A stretch of 64,000 nt of DNA, taken from the NCBI RefSeq assembly GCF_018417635.1, contig NZ_CP071007.1:3472501-3536500 (forward strand), in the 5' to 3' direction. Below the pieces are notes generated by a model, which was not told the DNA's origin, did not search any database, and worked only from the letters and a program-made list of their open reading frames with translations. The DNA is from Pseudomonas sp. SORT22. GTDB lineage: Bacteria; Pseudomonadota; Gammaproteobacteria; Pseudomonadales; Pseudomonadaceae. A program made the position numbers and the translations under genes. Of this stretch, positions 46,186 to 55,266 are shown one piece after another. The stretch's first letter is position 1. Each line of letters opens with the position of its first letter.

Positions 46186-47280
46186 ATGGATGTCAGTTGG
46201 CAGTATCTGAGTACCCCGGCCGCCGAGTACTTCAGCGAGGTACTGCAGACCACACCTGCCCAGGTCAAGAATGACATGAGGCAGATTTTCAAGCGCCTCA
46301 CCGCACAGGCTGGCCCCGGCTGTGTCTTCAGTGTGGAAAAACAGCAGGCCTTTGTGCTCGAAGGCGCTACCGGCTATGCCGACATCGAGCAGCGCAGCCC
46401 TTTGACTGCCGACTCGGTGTTCAACCTTGCCTCGGTTTCCAAACAATTCACCGCCTTCGCCATTCACTTGCTGGCCCGCGAAGGCAAGTTGTCGCTGGAT
46501 GACTCTATCCGCCGCTACGTACCTGAGCTGGGCAGTTACGCCGATCCGGTGACCTTGCGCCACCTGCTGCATCACAGCGGTGGCCTGCCCAGCTACGAGG
46601 ATGCCGCCCAGGCTCAAGGCATCGCCGATACCCAGCCCCTGACCCAGGCCCAGGCACTCGCCTTGCTGGCAGCACAGAAACAGGCGGAGTTTGCCCCCGG
46701 CACAGAGTTTTCCTACAGCAACAGCGGGTACTTCATGCTCTCGCTGGTGGTCGAGCGCGTCAGCGGCAAGAGCATCCGGCGCTTTTCCCAGCAGGCGATC
46801 TTCACACCGTTGCAGATGACCCATACCCGGATTGTCGACCAGTACCCGCTTGATTTCGCTGTAGTGCGGGGTTATACGCGTGCGCTGTGGGGCCCGGTCA
46901 AACGGTATGAGAGCCCGTGGGAGGTGACCGGCGACGGCCAGGTGCATTCCAGCGTACGCGACCTGATGAAATGGGGAGCCAATCTGCACAGCGGCAAAGT
47001 GGGCGGCCCCGACCTGCTGGCGGTGATGTCCAGAAGTGGCCCGCGGGTGGCAAGGCACCATGAGGACTACGCCATGGGTTTGTCGCCGCGGCTGTACAAA
47101 GGCACGCGCCTGCTCGAACACTCCGGTGGCTGGGCCGGCTATGCAACGCAGTTCATGTACTTTCCGGATGCGCAAACCACCGTTGCAGTGTTGTGCAACG
47201 AAGAAAACATCGACGCCAGCGAATACGCCACGAAAATCGCCGACGCGTTGGCGCTCGAAAAGTGGACCCATCCCCTCTAG
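46186..47280 (+). CDS. Beta-lactamase-fold serine hydrolase
   Basis: The protein has 364 residues. Class C/DD-peptidase-type motifs: SVSK at 83-86 (Ser83 nucleophile), YSN in FSYSNSGYF, and HSGG near residue 335. It has no signal peptide, so it may be a cytosolic esterase or peptidase rather than a beta-lactamase. It lies 112 bases after the GT2 gene, with its own probable promoter, and is convergent with a LysR gene. Confidence 0.88.
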   Translation: MDVSWQYLSTPAAEYFSEVLQTTPAQVKNDMRQIFKRLTAQAGPGCVFSVEKQQAFVLEGATGYADIEQRSPLTADSVFNLASVSKQFTAFAIHLLAREGKLSLDDSIRRYVPELGSYADPVTLRHLLHHSGGLPSYEDAAQAQGIADTQPLTQAQALALLAAQKQAEFAPGTEFSYSNSGYFMLSLVVERVSGKSIRRFSQQAIFTPLQMTHTRIVDQYPLDFAVVRGYTRALWGPVKRYESPWEVTGDGQVHSSVRDLMKWGANLHSGKVGGPDLLAVMSRSGPRVARHHEDYAMGLSPRLYKGTRLLEHSGGWAGYATQFMYFPDAQTTVAVLCNEENIDASEYATKIADALALEKWTHPL

Positions 47281-47293
47281 GCAAGCCTGCACC

Positions 47294-48229
47294 TCAAGCC
47301 GGTGGCGTGAGAACCGCCTCGATGTGGCGCGCTTGGGCAAGGTGAGCCTTGATGAAGTCGATCCAGGCGCGGACCTTGCGCGGTACGTGGCGGCTGGACG
47401 GATACAGGGCATACACGCTTTGCGGCGCAAAACCATAGCCGGGCAGCCCATCGAGCAACTGCCCGCTGGCCAGCTCATCGGCCACCAGCCAGTCCGGCAA
47501 CAGCGCCACGCCTGCGCCCTGCACGGCAAAGGCACGCAGGATCGAGGCGTTGTCGGCGATCAGCAATGGCGTGCCCTGAGGGACATACTCCGAACTGCGC
47601 GCCTTGCTGTCGACCAGCGCCCAGCGGTTGTTCTGCTCGAAACGGCTGTGCACCAGTTGCGGCAGCTGGGCCAGGCGCGCGGGTGAGTTGATCAACTGCT
47701 CGCCGTGGGCAGCCAGCAGGCCGGGCGCCAGCACCAGGCGCACCTGGTAGCTCGCCAGGCATACGCCACGGTAATCGGAGTCGTGTGCCTGGCCCAGGCG
47801 GATGGCGACATCGAAGCGCTCGCGCACCAGGTCGACCTGAGCGGTGTGGGTTTCCAGACGCACGCTCAGTTGCGGGTGCAAACGGCAGAACGCTTGCAGT
47901 GCCGGGGCGAGCACCTTCAGCCCGTACTCGACCGTGGTGGTAATCCGCAGGCTGCCCTGCAAGCTGGCGTGCTCGGCGCGCGCTTCGTCGATGGCGATGC
48001 GGGCATCTTCGACCAACAGCAGGCAACGCTGGTAAAAGCGCTCGCCGGCATCGGTCAGGGCGATGCGGCGGGTGGTGCGGGTCAGCAGGGTGACGCCCAA
48101 TTCAGCTTCCAGTTGCTTGATGCTGAAGCTGACCGCAGCGCGGGTTTGCTGCAAGCGCTCGGCGGCGCCGGTGAAGGAGCCTGCCTGCACCACGGCGCAA
48201 AACAGTTCGAAACGGTCGAGGCTGACCAT
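47294..48229 (-). CDS. LysR-family regulator
   Basis: The protein has 311 residues: N-terminal helix-turn-helix (LFCAVVQAGSFTGAAERLQQTRAAVSFSIKQLEAEL) and a CrgA/DmlR-type effector domain with GSLRITTTVEYGLKVLAP. It is divergent from the MFS pump gene (114 bases between starts), so it probably controls that gene. The regulator fits the common pattern of a LysR gene paired with a drug efflux pump. Confidence 0.9.
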   Translation of the reverse strand: MVSLDRFELFCAVVQAGSFTGAAERLQQTRAAVSFSIKQLEAELGVTLLTRTTRRIALTDAGERFYQRCLLLVEDARIAIDEARAEHASLQGSLRITTTVEYGLKVLAPALQAFCRLHPQLSVRLETHTAQVDLVRERFDVAIRLGQAHDSDYRGVCLASYQVRLVLAPGLLAAHGEQLINSPARLAQLPQLVHSRFEQNNRWALVDSKARSSEYVPQGTPLLIADNASILRAFAVQGAGVALLPDWLVADELASGQLLDGLPGYGFAPQSVYALYPSSRHVPRKVRAWIDFIKAHLAQARHIEAVLTPPA

Positions 48230-48343
48230 GCGTGTGGGCTCGCCATTGTCAAAATAATTCGACCAATCTGCCGGGTTTACGCACCTTATTCAAGCGCCAA
48301 CAAGCCACTAGACTGCGCCTTTCTCCAGCCCTTCGAAGCACTC

Positions 48344-49540
48344 ATGCCCTATCGCACGAAAGTCACCCTGGTCTATCTGCTGGGTTTCACCCTCGACCTG
48401 CTCAACATGTTTGCCCTCAACGCCGCCTACCCGGCTCTGGGCCAGGAACTGCACGCCTCGGTGGCGCAACTGAGCTGGAGCAGCAACCTGTACATGCTCG
48501 GCCTGACCCTGGTGATCCCGCTGGGCACCTGGCTGGCCACGCGGCTGGGTGAACGGCAAACGCTAATGCTGTCGCTGGCGCTGTTCGGCCTGGGCTCGGC
48601 GCTGGCAGGCAGCGCCGGTTCGATCGACAGCCTGCTGGTCTGGCGCCTGCTGCAAGGCCTGGGTGGCGGCCTGCTGATTCCGGTGGGCCAGGCCATGGCT
48701 TATCGCCTGTATGCGCCCGAGCAGCGCCACCACCTGACCTCACTGGTGATGATGGTCGCCTTGCTGGTCCCGGCGTTGTCGCCGGCACTGGGCGGGGTGG
48801 TAGTCGATCAGGGCTCGTGGCGCTGGATCTTCTTCGCCATGCTGCCGCTGAGCCTGATCACCCTTGCCCTGGTGCTGGCCTGGCTGCCGGCAAACCCGCC
48901 GTTGCCTGCGCCGCAGCCAATGCTGGAGTTGCGCCTGCTCGGCCAACCGCTGCTGCGCACGGCGATGCTTATCTACCTGTGCGTGCCAGGCGTGTTCATC
49001 GGCGCCAACCTGGTGGCCGCCCTGTACCTACAGCAGCGCCTTGGGCTCAGCGCCACGGCCACCGGCGCCCTGATGCTGCCCTGGTCAGCGGGCGCCCTGG
49101 CGGCGATCGCCTGGGTGCGCTGGCGCTTCAACCTGAGCGGCCCCAAGCGCCTGCTGATTGCCGGGATGCTGATCCAGTGCGCCGCCCTGCTGTGGCTGGC
49201 CCTGCCCTCAGTTGCCGGGCACCAGGCCTGGCTGGCGCTGATCTTCGCCCTGCTCGGCATGGGCAGCAGCCTGTGCAGCAGCAGCGCGCAAAGCCTGGCG
49301 TTCCTGGCCATCGCGCCGGCGCAAATGGGCCAGGCCAGCGCCTTGTGGAACCTCAACCGCCAGCTGAGCTTCTGCCTCGGCGTCGCCGTGCTCGGCGCCG
49401 TGCTTAACCGGTTGCTGCCCGGTGACCAGGCGTTCCGGCACACCTTCATCCTCGCCGCGCTGCTGACCCTGATTCCGCTACCGCTGGTGCTGAAACTGCC
49501 CGGGGCTCGCGGCCTGGGGCTTACTACCACTACTACTTGA
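48344..49540 (+). CDS. MFS efflux transporter (DHA type)
   Basis: The protein has 398 residues and about 12 hydrophobic segments. LGTWLATRLGERQ is the loop 2-3 signature, and VPALSPALGGVVVDQGSWRWIF is the motif C region typical of drug:H+ antiporters. I chose ATG 48344; the frame is open upstream across the divergent LysR gene. The pump's substrate is unknown. It lies 9 bases before the SnoaL-like gene, so these two may be an operon. Confidence 0.88.
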   Translation: MPYRTKVTLVYLLGFTLDLLNMFALNAAYPALGQELHASVAQLSWSSNLYMLGLTLVIPLGTWLATRLGERQTLMLSLALFGLGSALAGSAGSIDSLLVWRLLQGLGGGLLIPVGQAMAYRLYAPEQRHHLTSLVMMVALLVPALSPALGGVVVDQGSWRWIFFAMLPLSLITLALVLAWLPANPPLPAPQPMLELRLLGQPLLRTAMLIYLCVPGVFIGANLVAALYLQQRLGLSATATGALMLPWSAGALAAIAWVRWRFNLSGPKRLLIAGMLIQCAALLWLALPSVAGHQAWLALIFALLGMGSSLCSSSAQSLAFLAIAPAQMGQASALWNLNRQLSFCLGVAVLGAVLNRLLPGDQAFRHTFILAALLTLIPLPLVLKLPGARGLGLTTTTT

Positions 49541-49549
49541 GATGTGCCC

Positions 49550-49939
49550 ATGACCCATCCCGCTTTCACGGAAGTTCTCGACGCCCACGTAGCCATCGAA
49601 CAATGGCTGTCCGGCGCAGCCCACGCCACAGAGCTGGACGCATTGATGGCGCGCTTCAGCGCGCAGTTCTCGATGATCAACCTGCCCGGCCAAATCGTCG
49701 ATTATCAGGGCTTGCAGCAACTGTTCGCCCACGCCCACGGCCAGCGCGCCGGGCTGCAAATCAGCATCGATGAGCTGCAAGTGATTGGCGAAGGGCCAAG
49801 CCTTTGCGTGGTCAGTTATCGCGAATGGCAGGTCGATGACGCCGGCAATCGCTCGGTGCGCCGCTCGACCGCAGTGTTCGAGCGCCACGATGGCGCCCTG
49901 CGCTGGCGCCATCTGCATGAAACCACCGTGGCCGGCTGA
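49550..49939 (+). CDS. SnoaL/NTF2-like small protein
   Basis: The protein has 129 residues. The start (AHVAIEQWLSGAAHATELDALMARF) and the beta-rich end (VVSYREWQVDD, AVFERHDGALRWRHLHETTV) fit the DUF4440/SnoaL cone-shaped fold. No catalytic residues can be assigned. It probably shares an mRNA with the MFS pump. Its stop is directly next to the stop of ku on the other strand. Confidence 0.65.
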   Translation: MTHPAFTEVLDAHVAIEQWLSGAAHATELDALMARFSAQFSMINLPGQIVDYQGLQQLFAHAHGQRAGLQISIDELQVIGEGPSLCVVSYREWQVDDAGNRSVRRSTAVFERHDGALRWRHLHETTVAG

Positions 49940-50800
49940 TCAGGCCTTCTTGCGCGGCTTGCTGCCGGCAGGCTTTTTCGCCGCTGGCGCGGCTTTCTTC
50001 GCCGCCGGTTTGCGCCCGCCCAGGCTGCGTTTGAGCAGCTCGGTAAGGTCGATGATATCGGCGCTTTTCTGCTCGCCTTCGCCTTCCAGCGGCTCGACCG
50101 TGGCGATCTTGCCCTGGCTGGCCTTCTCTTCGACCAGGCTCATGATGGTGTCCTTGAAGTCGTTGCGGTATTCCTCCGGCGTCCAGTGCCCGCTCATGTC
50201 CTCGACCAGGCGCCTGGCCATTTGCAGCTCACGCTTGTCGATGCTCGAGTCGCGCACGCTGGCGTCCAGTTCCAGGCTGTCGAGGCCGCGCACTTCCTCG
50301 GGCCAGCGCAGGGTAATCATCACCATCGCGTCCTCCAGCGGGCGCAGCAGCGCCAGGTGCTGCTGGGTGTGCAGCACCACCTTGGCCAGGGCCACCTTGC
50401 CGGTGCTCTGCAAGGTTCCGCGCAGCAAGGCATAAACCTTGCCACCACGCCGGTCGGGGCTCAGGTAATACGGGGTGTCGAACTGCTGCAGGGGGATTTC
50501 GTCGCTGTCGACAAACGAGAAGATATCGATGGTCTGGGTCGCCTCGGGGCGGGCCTTGCGGATCTCCTCCTCGCTGATCACCACGTATTGGCCTTTCTGG
50601 TATTGCACGCCCTTGACGATGTGCTCGCGGGCGATCTCCTTGCCGGTGACTTTGTTCACCCGCTTGTAGCCCACCGGTTCCATGCTGCGCTCATCGAGCC
50701 AGTCGAAATCGACCCGGTCGCTGCTGATCGCAGTACTCAACGACACCGGGATGTGCACCAGGCCGAAGCTGATGGCACCTTTCCAGATGGCTCTGGCCAT
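49940..50800 (-). CDS. ku: NHEJ DNA end-binding protein Ku
   Basis: The protein has 286 residues. It begins MARAIWKGAISFGLVHIPV, the typical bacterial Ku start, followed by the beta-barrel core and a Lys/Ala/Pro-rich tail (about 255-286) that binds DNA nonspecifically. Ku dimers encircle broken ends and recruit LigD. I chose ATG 50800, after GGGAG; an upstream extension of about 98 codons runs into the next gene's promoter and is not typical Ku sequence. Confidence 0.95.
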   Translation of the reverse strand: MARAIWKGAISFGLVHIPVSLSTAISSDRVDFDWLDERSMEPVGYKRVNKVTGKEIAREHIVKGVQYQKGQYVVISEEEIRKARPEATQTIDIFSFVDSDEIPLQQFDTPYYLSPDRRGGKVYALLRGTLQSTGKVALAKVVLHTQQHLALLRPLEDAMVMITLRWPEEVRGLDSLELDASVRDSSIDKRELQMARRLVEDMSGHWTPEEYRNDFKDTIMSLVEEKASQGKIATVEPLEGEGEQKSADIIDLTELLKRSLGGRKPAAKKAAPAAKKPAGSKPRKKA

Positions 50801-50978
50801 GACGTTCTCCCAGGGGTATTTGAAGGGCCCTTTGTCAGTCTGACTGCGCCGGTCGGTGAAGGTTTGCTGCAACTGCGCAGATCCGCTGCTGCACAGCATT
50901 GAAGCTGAACTCTGGCGCCGGCAGCCTTTCGTAAAACTAACAGCCGTCCGTTTGTTCACACCCACGGAGATACCGCTC

Positions 50979-51488
50979 ATGAGCCCGTTCCTGCGCCCCA
51001 CCCGCCTCGCCCTGGAGCTTTGCGCCCTGCTCAGCATCGGCGCCCAGGCCGCCAGCAACAATGCCTTTGTCGACGAAGCCATCAGTGCCGGCATGGCGGA
51101 AATTCAGACCAGCCAGCTGGCCCTGGAAAAAACCCGCTCGCCCGAGGTAAAGGCGTTTGCCCAGCAGATGATCAAGGATCACACTAAAGCCAATCAGCAC
51201 CTGCTTGAGCTGGCCAGACAACATGGCTTCAGCGTCCCGGACGACGCTGCCCTGACCAGCAAGGCGCGCAAGATGATGCTGCAGGTGCAGGACGGCGCGT
51301 CGTTCGATGCGGCCTATGCCACCCATCAGGTCGACGCCCATGAACAGGCGGTGCGCCTGTTCGACGAAGAGAGCCGGTCGACCTCCGCCCCGGACGACCT
51401 GCGCACCTTTGCCAAGACTACGTTGCCGACCCTCAAGCATCACCTGCAAATGGCCAAGCAACTGCAAAACGCGCACCGCAAGAACTGA
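50979..51488 (+). CDS. DUF4142 periplasmic protein
   Basis: The protein has 169 residues. Residues 1-25 look like a signal peptide ending AQA. The rest is the four-helix, ferritin-like DUF4142 domain (FVDEAISAGMAEIQTSQLALEKTRSPEVKAFAQQMIKDHTKAN). Such proteins often belong to envelope- or oxidative-stress regulons; the role is unknown. ATG 50979 has CGGAG 10 bases upstream. A 95-residue gene follows 14 bases later and probably shares its mRNA. Confidence 0.85.
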   Translation: MSPFLRPTRLALELCALLSIGAQAASNNAFVDEAISAGMAEIQTSQLALEKTRSPEVKAFAQQMIKDHTKANQHLLELARQHGFSVPDDAALTSKARKMMLQVQDGASFDAAYATHQVDAHEQAVRLFDEESRSTSAPDDLRTFAKTTLPTLKHHLQMAKQLQNAHRKN

Positions 51489-51502
51489 AGGAGGGCCCTG
51501 GA

Positions 51503-51790
51503 ATGAGAAAGGTCAGCCCGGCCAGCCCGACCAGCCTGCAGATCGACTTTGTCCAGGACACGCTGTTCGGCCCGGTGGCCCACAGCGCCGAATGTGAAGT
51601 GCAGCTGGCGCCATTGAACATCAATGGCCTGCCGGGCCTGCGCCTGCAGGTACGCGCGCCGGTACCGGCCAAGCTTGAGCGTTCGCACAGCGTGGCGTTT
51701 GTCTGGGAGGGCCGTACTTATCGCGGGATCGTCCAGTATCACCGGCGCTGTGATGACGGTGGCTTGCAGTTGCAGCTGGAGCTGCAGTAA
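51503..51790 (+). CDS. Unknown 95-residue protein
   Basis: A beta-rich protein (VQLAPLNINGLPGLRLQVRAP, FVWEGRTYRGIVQYHRR) that recalls small beta-barrel domains such as PilZ, but without the RxxxR and DxSxxG motifs that would bind c-di-GMP. A strong GGAGG lies before the ATG. Probably an operon with the DUF4142 gene. No function assigned. Confidence 0.6.
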   Translation: MRKVSPASPTSLQIDFVQDTLFGPVAHSAECEVQLAPLNINGLPGLRLQVRAPVPAKLERSHSVAFVWEGRTYRGIVQYHRRCDDGGLQLQLELQ

Positions 51791-51922
51791 CCCGGCTCCC
51801 ACAACAGCGGTGTATACACCGGATCTTGGGCTGGGTGGTTCAAATAAATGAAACCCCGTCGCCGGCCAGACCTCCATAGAACAGGGAGCGGTGTTTTAAA
51901 CCCTGTTTACCCGGAGGTCACC

Positions 51923-52537
51923 ATGAGTACCCATCTGGTTCAACTCTTCACCCACCCCGATGACGCCTGGATGGAAATCCGCCAGGAAGAAGAACTGCAC
52001 CCGCGCCACTACCTGCCGCACCTGCTGCTGATGGCGCTGATTCCCGCCCTGTGCCTGTTCATTGGTACCACCAGTATTGGCTGGAGCCTGGCCGGCACCG
52101 AGCGGGTGCGCCTGAGTGTGGCCAGCGCCGCCGAGCTTGGGGTGCTGTTGTATGCCGCCTGCGTGGTCGGGGTGATGATCATGGGCGGGTTCATTCGCTG
52201 GATGTCGCGCACCTTCGATGCCCGCCCCAGCCTCAACCAGTGCATCGGTTTTGCCGCCTACACCGCCACGCCGTACTTTGTCGCCGGTGTCGCCGGGCTC
52301 TACCCCGGGCGCTGGCTGGCGTTGATCGTGCTGGGTGCGGCGTCGGCCTATGCGACGTTCCTGCTGTACGTTGGCCTGCCGACCTTCCTGCGCCTGCGCA
52401 AGGAAGACGGCCTGCTGTACTCGACCAGTGTCTGGGCGGTGGGGCTGCTGGTGCTGGTGACCATCCTGGTGTCGATGATCCTGTTCTGGTTCAACGTCCT
52501 CAGCCCCGAATACCTGCGCCCGGCCAGCCTCGGCTGA
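51923..52537 (+). CDS. Yip1-domain membrane protein
   Basis: The protein has 204 residues. A soluble start (LVQLFTHPDDAWMEIRQEEEL), typical of bacterial Yip1-family proteins, is followed by five or so hydrophobic segments. The conserved region GGFIRWMSRTFDARPSLNQC lies in the middle. Role unknown. ATG 51923 has CGGAGGT just before it. Confidence 0.85.
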   Translation: MSTHLVQLFTHPDDAWMEIRQEEELHPRHYLPHLLLMALIPALCLFIGTTSIGWSLAGTERVRLSVASAAELGVLLYAACVVGVMIMGGFIRWMSRTFDARPSLNQCIGFAAYTATPYFVAGVAGLYPGRWLALIVLGAASAYATFLLYVGLPTFLRLRKEDGLLYSTSVWAVGLLVLVTILVSMILFWFNVLSPEYLRPASLG

Positions 52538-52557
52538 CTGGACGCAGTCGGCGTGGT

Positions 52558-52830
52558 TCAGGCAAGCGCCTGGGGCTTGAACGGAATCTGGCTACGCCCC
52601 AGGCGCTGCTCTTCGCGCACCTGGGCCACCAACGCGGCAAGTTCGTGGCAGGTGGTCAGGCTATGCACCTTGATGCCGGTGACGGTCAGGCAGTCGCCCA
52701 GGCTATCGCCCTGCCCCAGCTGGATGGTCAGGTGCTCGCCATCGGTGCACGACACCACACTGTGTTCAGGCAGCAATGCCTGTTCAATCATATGGCACAA
52801 CTCAAGCGTGGAAACTCCAATCAGTGACAT
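52558..52830 (-). CDS. DUF1652 protein
   Basis: The protein has 90 residues. It matches the Pseudomonas DUF1652 pattern: LELCHMIEQALLPEHSVVSCTDGEHLTIQL, then VTGIKVHSLTTCHELAALVAQVREE. Small alpha/beta proteins of unknown function that usually occur in several copies per genome. It is convergent with the Yip1 gene. Confidence 0.75.
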   Translation of the reverse strand: MSLIGVSTLELCHMIEQALLPEHSVVSCTDGEHLTIQLGQGDSLGDCLTVTGIKVHSLTTCHELAALVAQVREEQRLGRSQIPFKPQALA

Positions 52831-53122
52831 GCTGCAATCCTCGTGTCGGAGGGCCCGACTATTCAGTTAGTACTGCGTCGGCCCTCGATGCCAATTGAAA
52901 TTGCTGATGCCGCGCCGTTCCCCCATGCAGGGCAGCAATGGTCTTTCGGAAGAGCCACCCGTGGCTCGCCAAGTTCAAAGCATTCGCGGCTATCGGGGAT
53001 GAATGGCGGCCCCGGACCGTTCGTCCCGCAGCGGCGAAATATTTCAAACTTTGCCTGCGCCGACCGCCTCCCAACCTGTGTAAGGCAAACGCCTTGCGAA
53101 CATTCACAAGAGGAAGAGAATC

Positions 53123-53302
53123 ATGGCTAGCAAAGACACTTCGAATCCCGGGAATTTCGCGAACGACCGGCAAAAAGCGTCTGAAGCCGGGAAAAAGGGT
53201 GGCCAGGCTTCCGGTGGCAATCAAAAGCCAAGTGACCAGAGCCGCAAGCCCGACATGGGTAAAGACCAGACCCGCAAACCAAGTGGTGGCGGCCGTAGCT
53301 AA
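53123..53302 (+). CDS. KGG-repeat stress protein
   Basis: A short gene of 59 codons: MASKDTSNPGNFANDRQKAS, then EAGKKGGQASGG and a tail with repeated RKP. The GKKGG motif is the KGG (GsiB/con-10) signature of hydrophilic, stress-induced proteins. AGGA lies 9 bases before the ATG. In bacteria these are general-stress products, but no clear RpoS or AlgU promoter could be assigned here. The upstream 290 bases hold no other gene. Confidence 0.85.
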   Translation: MASKDTSNPGNFANDRQKASEAGKKGGQASGGNQKPSDQSRKPDMGKDQTRKPSGGGRS

Positions 53303-53351
53303 AGGACGAAAGGCCGGCGCACGCCACGTGCGTCGGTCCCGAGGCACTGCC

Positions 53352-53912
53352 ATGAGCCAACAGGTGATCCACTTTCATTGCCAGATCGATCAGGACACCA
53401 CCGAGCGTTTTCGCGACCGCTGCCTGCAGGCCGTCGACGATGGCGCCACCTCCTTGCTGCTGTTTTTGTCGACCACCGGTGGCAGCACCAACTTCGGTTT
53501 CTCGCTGTACAGCTTTCTCAAGTCCTTGCCGGTGCCGTTGTGCGCAGTCAACGCCGGCAACATCGAATCGATGGGCATCATCATGTACCTGGCCGCTGGC
53601 GAGCGTGTCGCCGCGCCGCATTCGCGTTTTCTCATCCACCCCATGACCTGGCACTTCAGCCAGAGCGCGGTGGACCATTCGCGCCTGCGCGAATACCTGT
53701 CGAGCCTGAACAACGACCTGGAGCGCTACGTGCGCATTTTCGAGCTGGAGACTGCCCAGGCCGAGCGCAAACTGGACATCTTCCATTGCCTGTCGACCGA
53801 AGAAAAGGTCATCCCCGCCTACGATTCGCTGGCCTGCGGCATCGCCCATCGCCTGGAGCAGGTGGTGTTCGAAAAGGATGCCCGGCACCTGACCATCAGC
53901 GGCGCTCACTGA
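53352..53912 (+). CDS. ClpP-like serine protease
   Basis: The protein has 186 residues, shorter at the N-terminus than ClpP (no propeptide or axial loop). The head domain is recognisable: LSTTGGSTNFGFSLYSFL, GNIESMGIIMYLAAGERVAAPHSRFLIHPM. Candidate triad Ser73, His96 and Asp142. The residue before Ser is Glu instead of Ala, and the third Asp context is unusual, so it is a divergent paralog. No ATPase partner gene is next to it; it lies 49 bases after the KGG gene. Confidence 0.85.
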   Translation: MSQQVIHFHCQIDQDTTERFRDRCLQAVDDGATSLLLFLSTTGGSTNFGFSLYSFLKSLPVPLCAVNAGNIESMGIIMYLAAGERVAAPHSRFLIHPMTWHFSQSAVDHSRLREYLSSLNNDLERYVRIFELETAQAERKLDIFHCLSTEEKVIPAYDSLACGIAHRLEQVVFEKDARHLTISGAH

Positions 53913-54012
53913 CAGGCTGAAATCCGATGGAATTTTTCTACCGGCGCAGCACTCACTAGAGGCATTGAAGGGATTTTCTTGGTCACTGCTCTGTAAGGAT
54001 CATTCCAGACCC

Positions 54013-54240
54013 ATGAACAACGCAAAACTGTTCGTCATCGACTACCAGCTTCACGGCGATCACAAGTCCTTCATCATCCGCGCCGAGACGATGGACAACG
54101 CTGAAGCCTGGCACTGGGCAAGTTGCGACGCCGGTATCGGTCGCATAGGCCGGTACGGTCGCGAAAAAGTCAAAAAAGTCAGCAAGCCACTGGCCGAACG
54201 CTACGGCATTACCGATGTGACCTGGCGCCAGTCCAGCTGA
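54013..54240 (+). CDS. Small conserved pseudomonad protein (DUF6555-like)
   Basis: The protein has 75 residues: KLFVIDYQLHGDHKSFIIRAETMDNAEAWHWASCDAGIGRI, then a basic segment KVKKVSKP and a C-terminal Trp. The composition suggests one small alpha/beta domain. I recall near-identical small proteins in other Pseudomonas genomes, but no function. It is convergent with alkA. Confidence 0.65.
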   Translation: MNNAKLFVIDYQLHGDHKSFIIRAETMDNAEAWHWASCDAGIGRIGRYGREKVKKVSKPLAERYGITDVTWRQSS

Positions 54241-54241
54241 G

Positions 54242-55159
54242 TCAGCTCAACGACGCCCACAGGTGCTGGGCGGCATAGGCGCGCCACGGGCTCCAGGCCG
54301 GTGCGCGCTGGGCCAGTTGCGCCTCGGGGCCTTCAAGCAGGCGCAGGGCCTTGACCAGCGCCACGTCGCCCAGCGGCAAGGCATCGGCCGCGCCCATCTG
54401 GCGCAAGGCCAGGTAGTGGGCGCTCCACGGGCCGATGCCGCGCAGCCGGCACAGGCGCTGGACCCAGGCCTCCAGGTCGCGCTCAGGGCGCAGCAGTTGC
54501 GGGTCTAGCAGCAGCGCCCGGGCCAGGGTCGAGAGTGTCGCGGCCCGCGAGCGCGGCATGCCCAGGCCACTGAGGTCGACGTCAGCAACAGCCTCTGCGC
54601 GGGGGAACACATGGGTCAGGCCGGGTACACGCTGAAGCTGCGCGGCCAGCGGCTCGCCGTACCCCGCCACCAGGCGCCCGGCCAGGGTAATCGCCCCGGC
54701 GACGCTGATCTGCTGGCCCAGCACTGTACGCATGGCCTGCTCGAACCCATCCCAGCCCCGAGGCACGCGCAGGCCCGGGCGCAGTTCGATCAATTGCGCC
54801 ATCAACGGGTCGCGGCGCAGCAGTGCTTCGATCTTCAGCGGCTCGGCATCCAGGTCGAATACTCGCCGGACCCTGGCCAGCAACCCCGGCAACGCGCCGG
54901 CAGAGCTAGCGATCACAGTGACTTTCAGCCGGTGCCCACGCGCCTTCGCGACCTGGACGATGCCCTGGCCACGAGCGAGATCAAAACTGCGGGTATAGAC
55001 CCCCGCTACGACCGTCTCTACCCCGCTAATCGCCCGCGCAGCAAGAAACCCCAGCAGCGACGGCCAGTGCAAGGGTGGCTGGTAAGCCAGCCAGAAGCTG
55101 ATAGCGCTGGCGGGCCGAATGCTGCGGCGATGGCCTGCCAGGCTGGAGGTAGAATTCAT
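54242..55159 (-). CDS. alkA: DNA-3-methyladenine glycosylase II (AlkA-like)
   Basis: The protein has 305 residues. An N-terminal AlkA-type domain (1-110) precedes a helix-hairpin-helix glycosylase domain: LRGIGPWSAHYLALR is the hairpin and the catalytic Asp lies in LPLGDVALVKAL. It removes alkylated bases from DNA. ATG 55159 was chosen; the frame extends upstream without a good ribosome site. The Ada-type activator domain is not present. Confidence 0.9.
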   Translation of the reverse strand: MNSTSSLAGHRRSIRPASAISFWLAYQPPLHWPSLLGFLAARAISGVETVVAGVYTRSFDLARGQGIVQVAKARGHRLKVTVIASSAGALPGLLARVRRVFDLDAEPLKIEALLRRDPLMAQLIELRPGLRVPRGWDGFEQAMRTVLGQQISVAGAITLAGRLVAGYGEPLAAQLQRVPGLTHVFPRAEAVADVDLSGLGMPRSRAATLSTLARALLLDPQLLRPERDLEAWVQRLCRLRGIGPWSAHYLALRQMGAADALPLGDVALVKALRLLEGPEAQLAQRAPAWSPWRAYAAQHLWASLS

Positions 55160-55266
55160 GCGCCGATCATCACCTGGGCAACGGCAACGACGCCAGGGAT
55201 TTCGACGACTGTCAGACGACGTCGGCCGGGCCACGCCAGCGCCCGGCCGTCGATCATTGAACGGCG

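Noticed and set aside
46186..47280. Serine hydrolase as a true class C beta-lactamase
   Set aside because: It has SVSK and YSN but no signal peptide and no AmpR-type partner, so antibiotic resistance cannot be claimed.
50801..51094. 98-codon N-terminal extension of Ku
   Set aside because: Bacterial Ku begins MARAIWKG. The extension runs antisense to the DUF4142 gene and its leader.
51503..51790. PilZ c-di-GMP receptor
   Set aside because: The RxxxR and DxSxxG binding motifs are missing.
53913..54012. Possible AlgU-type promoter before the DUF6555-like gene
   Set aside because: GAATTT and TCACT are too far from the GAACTT/TCTGA consensus to call.
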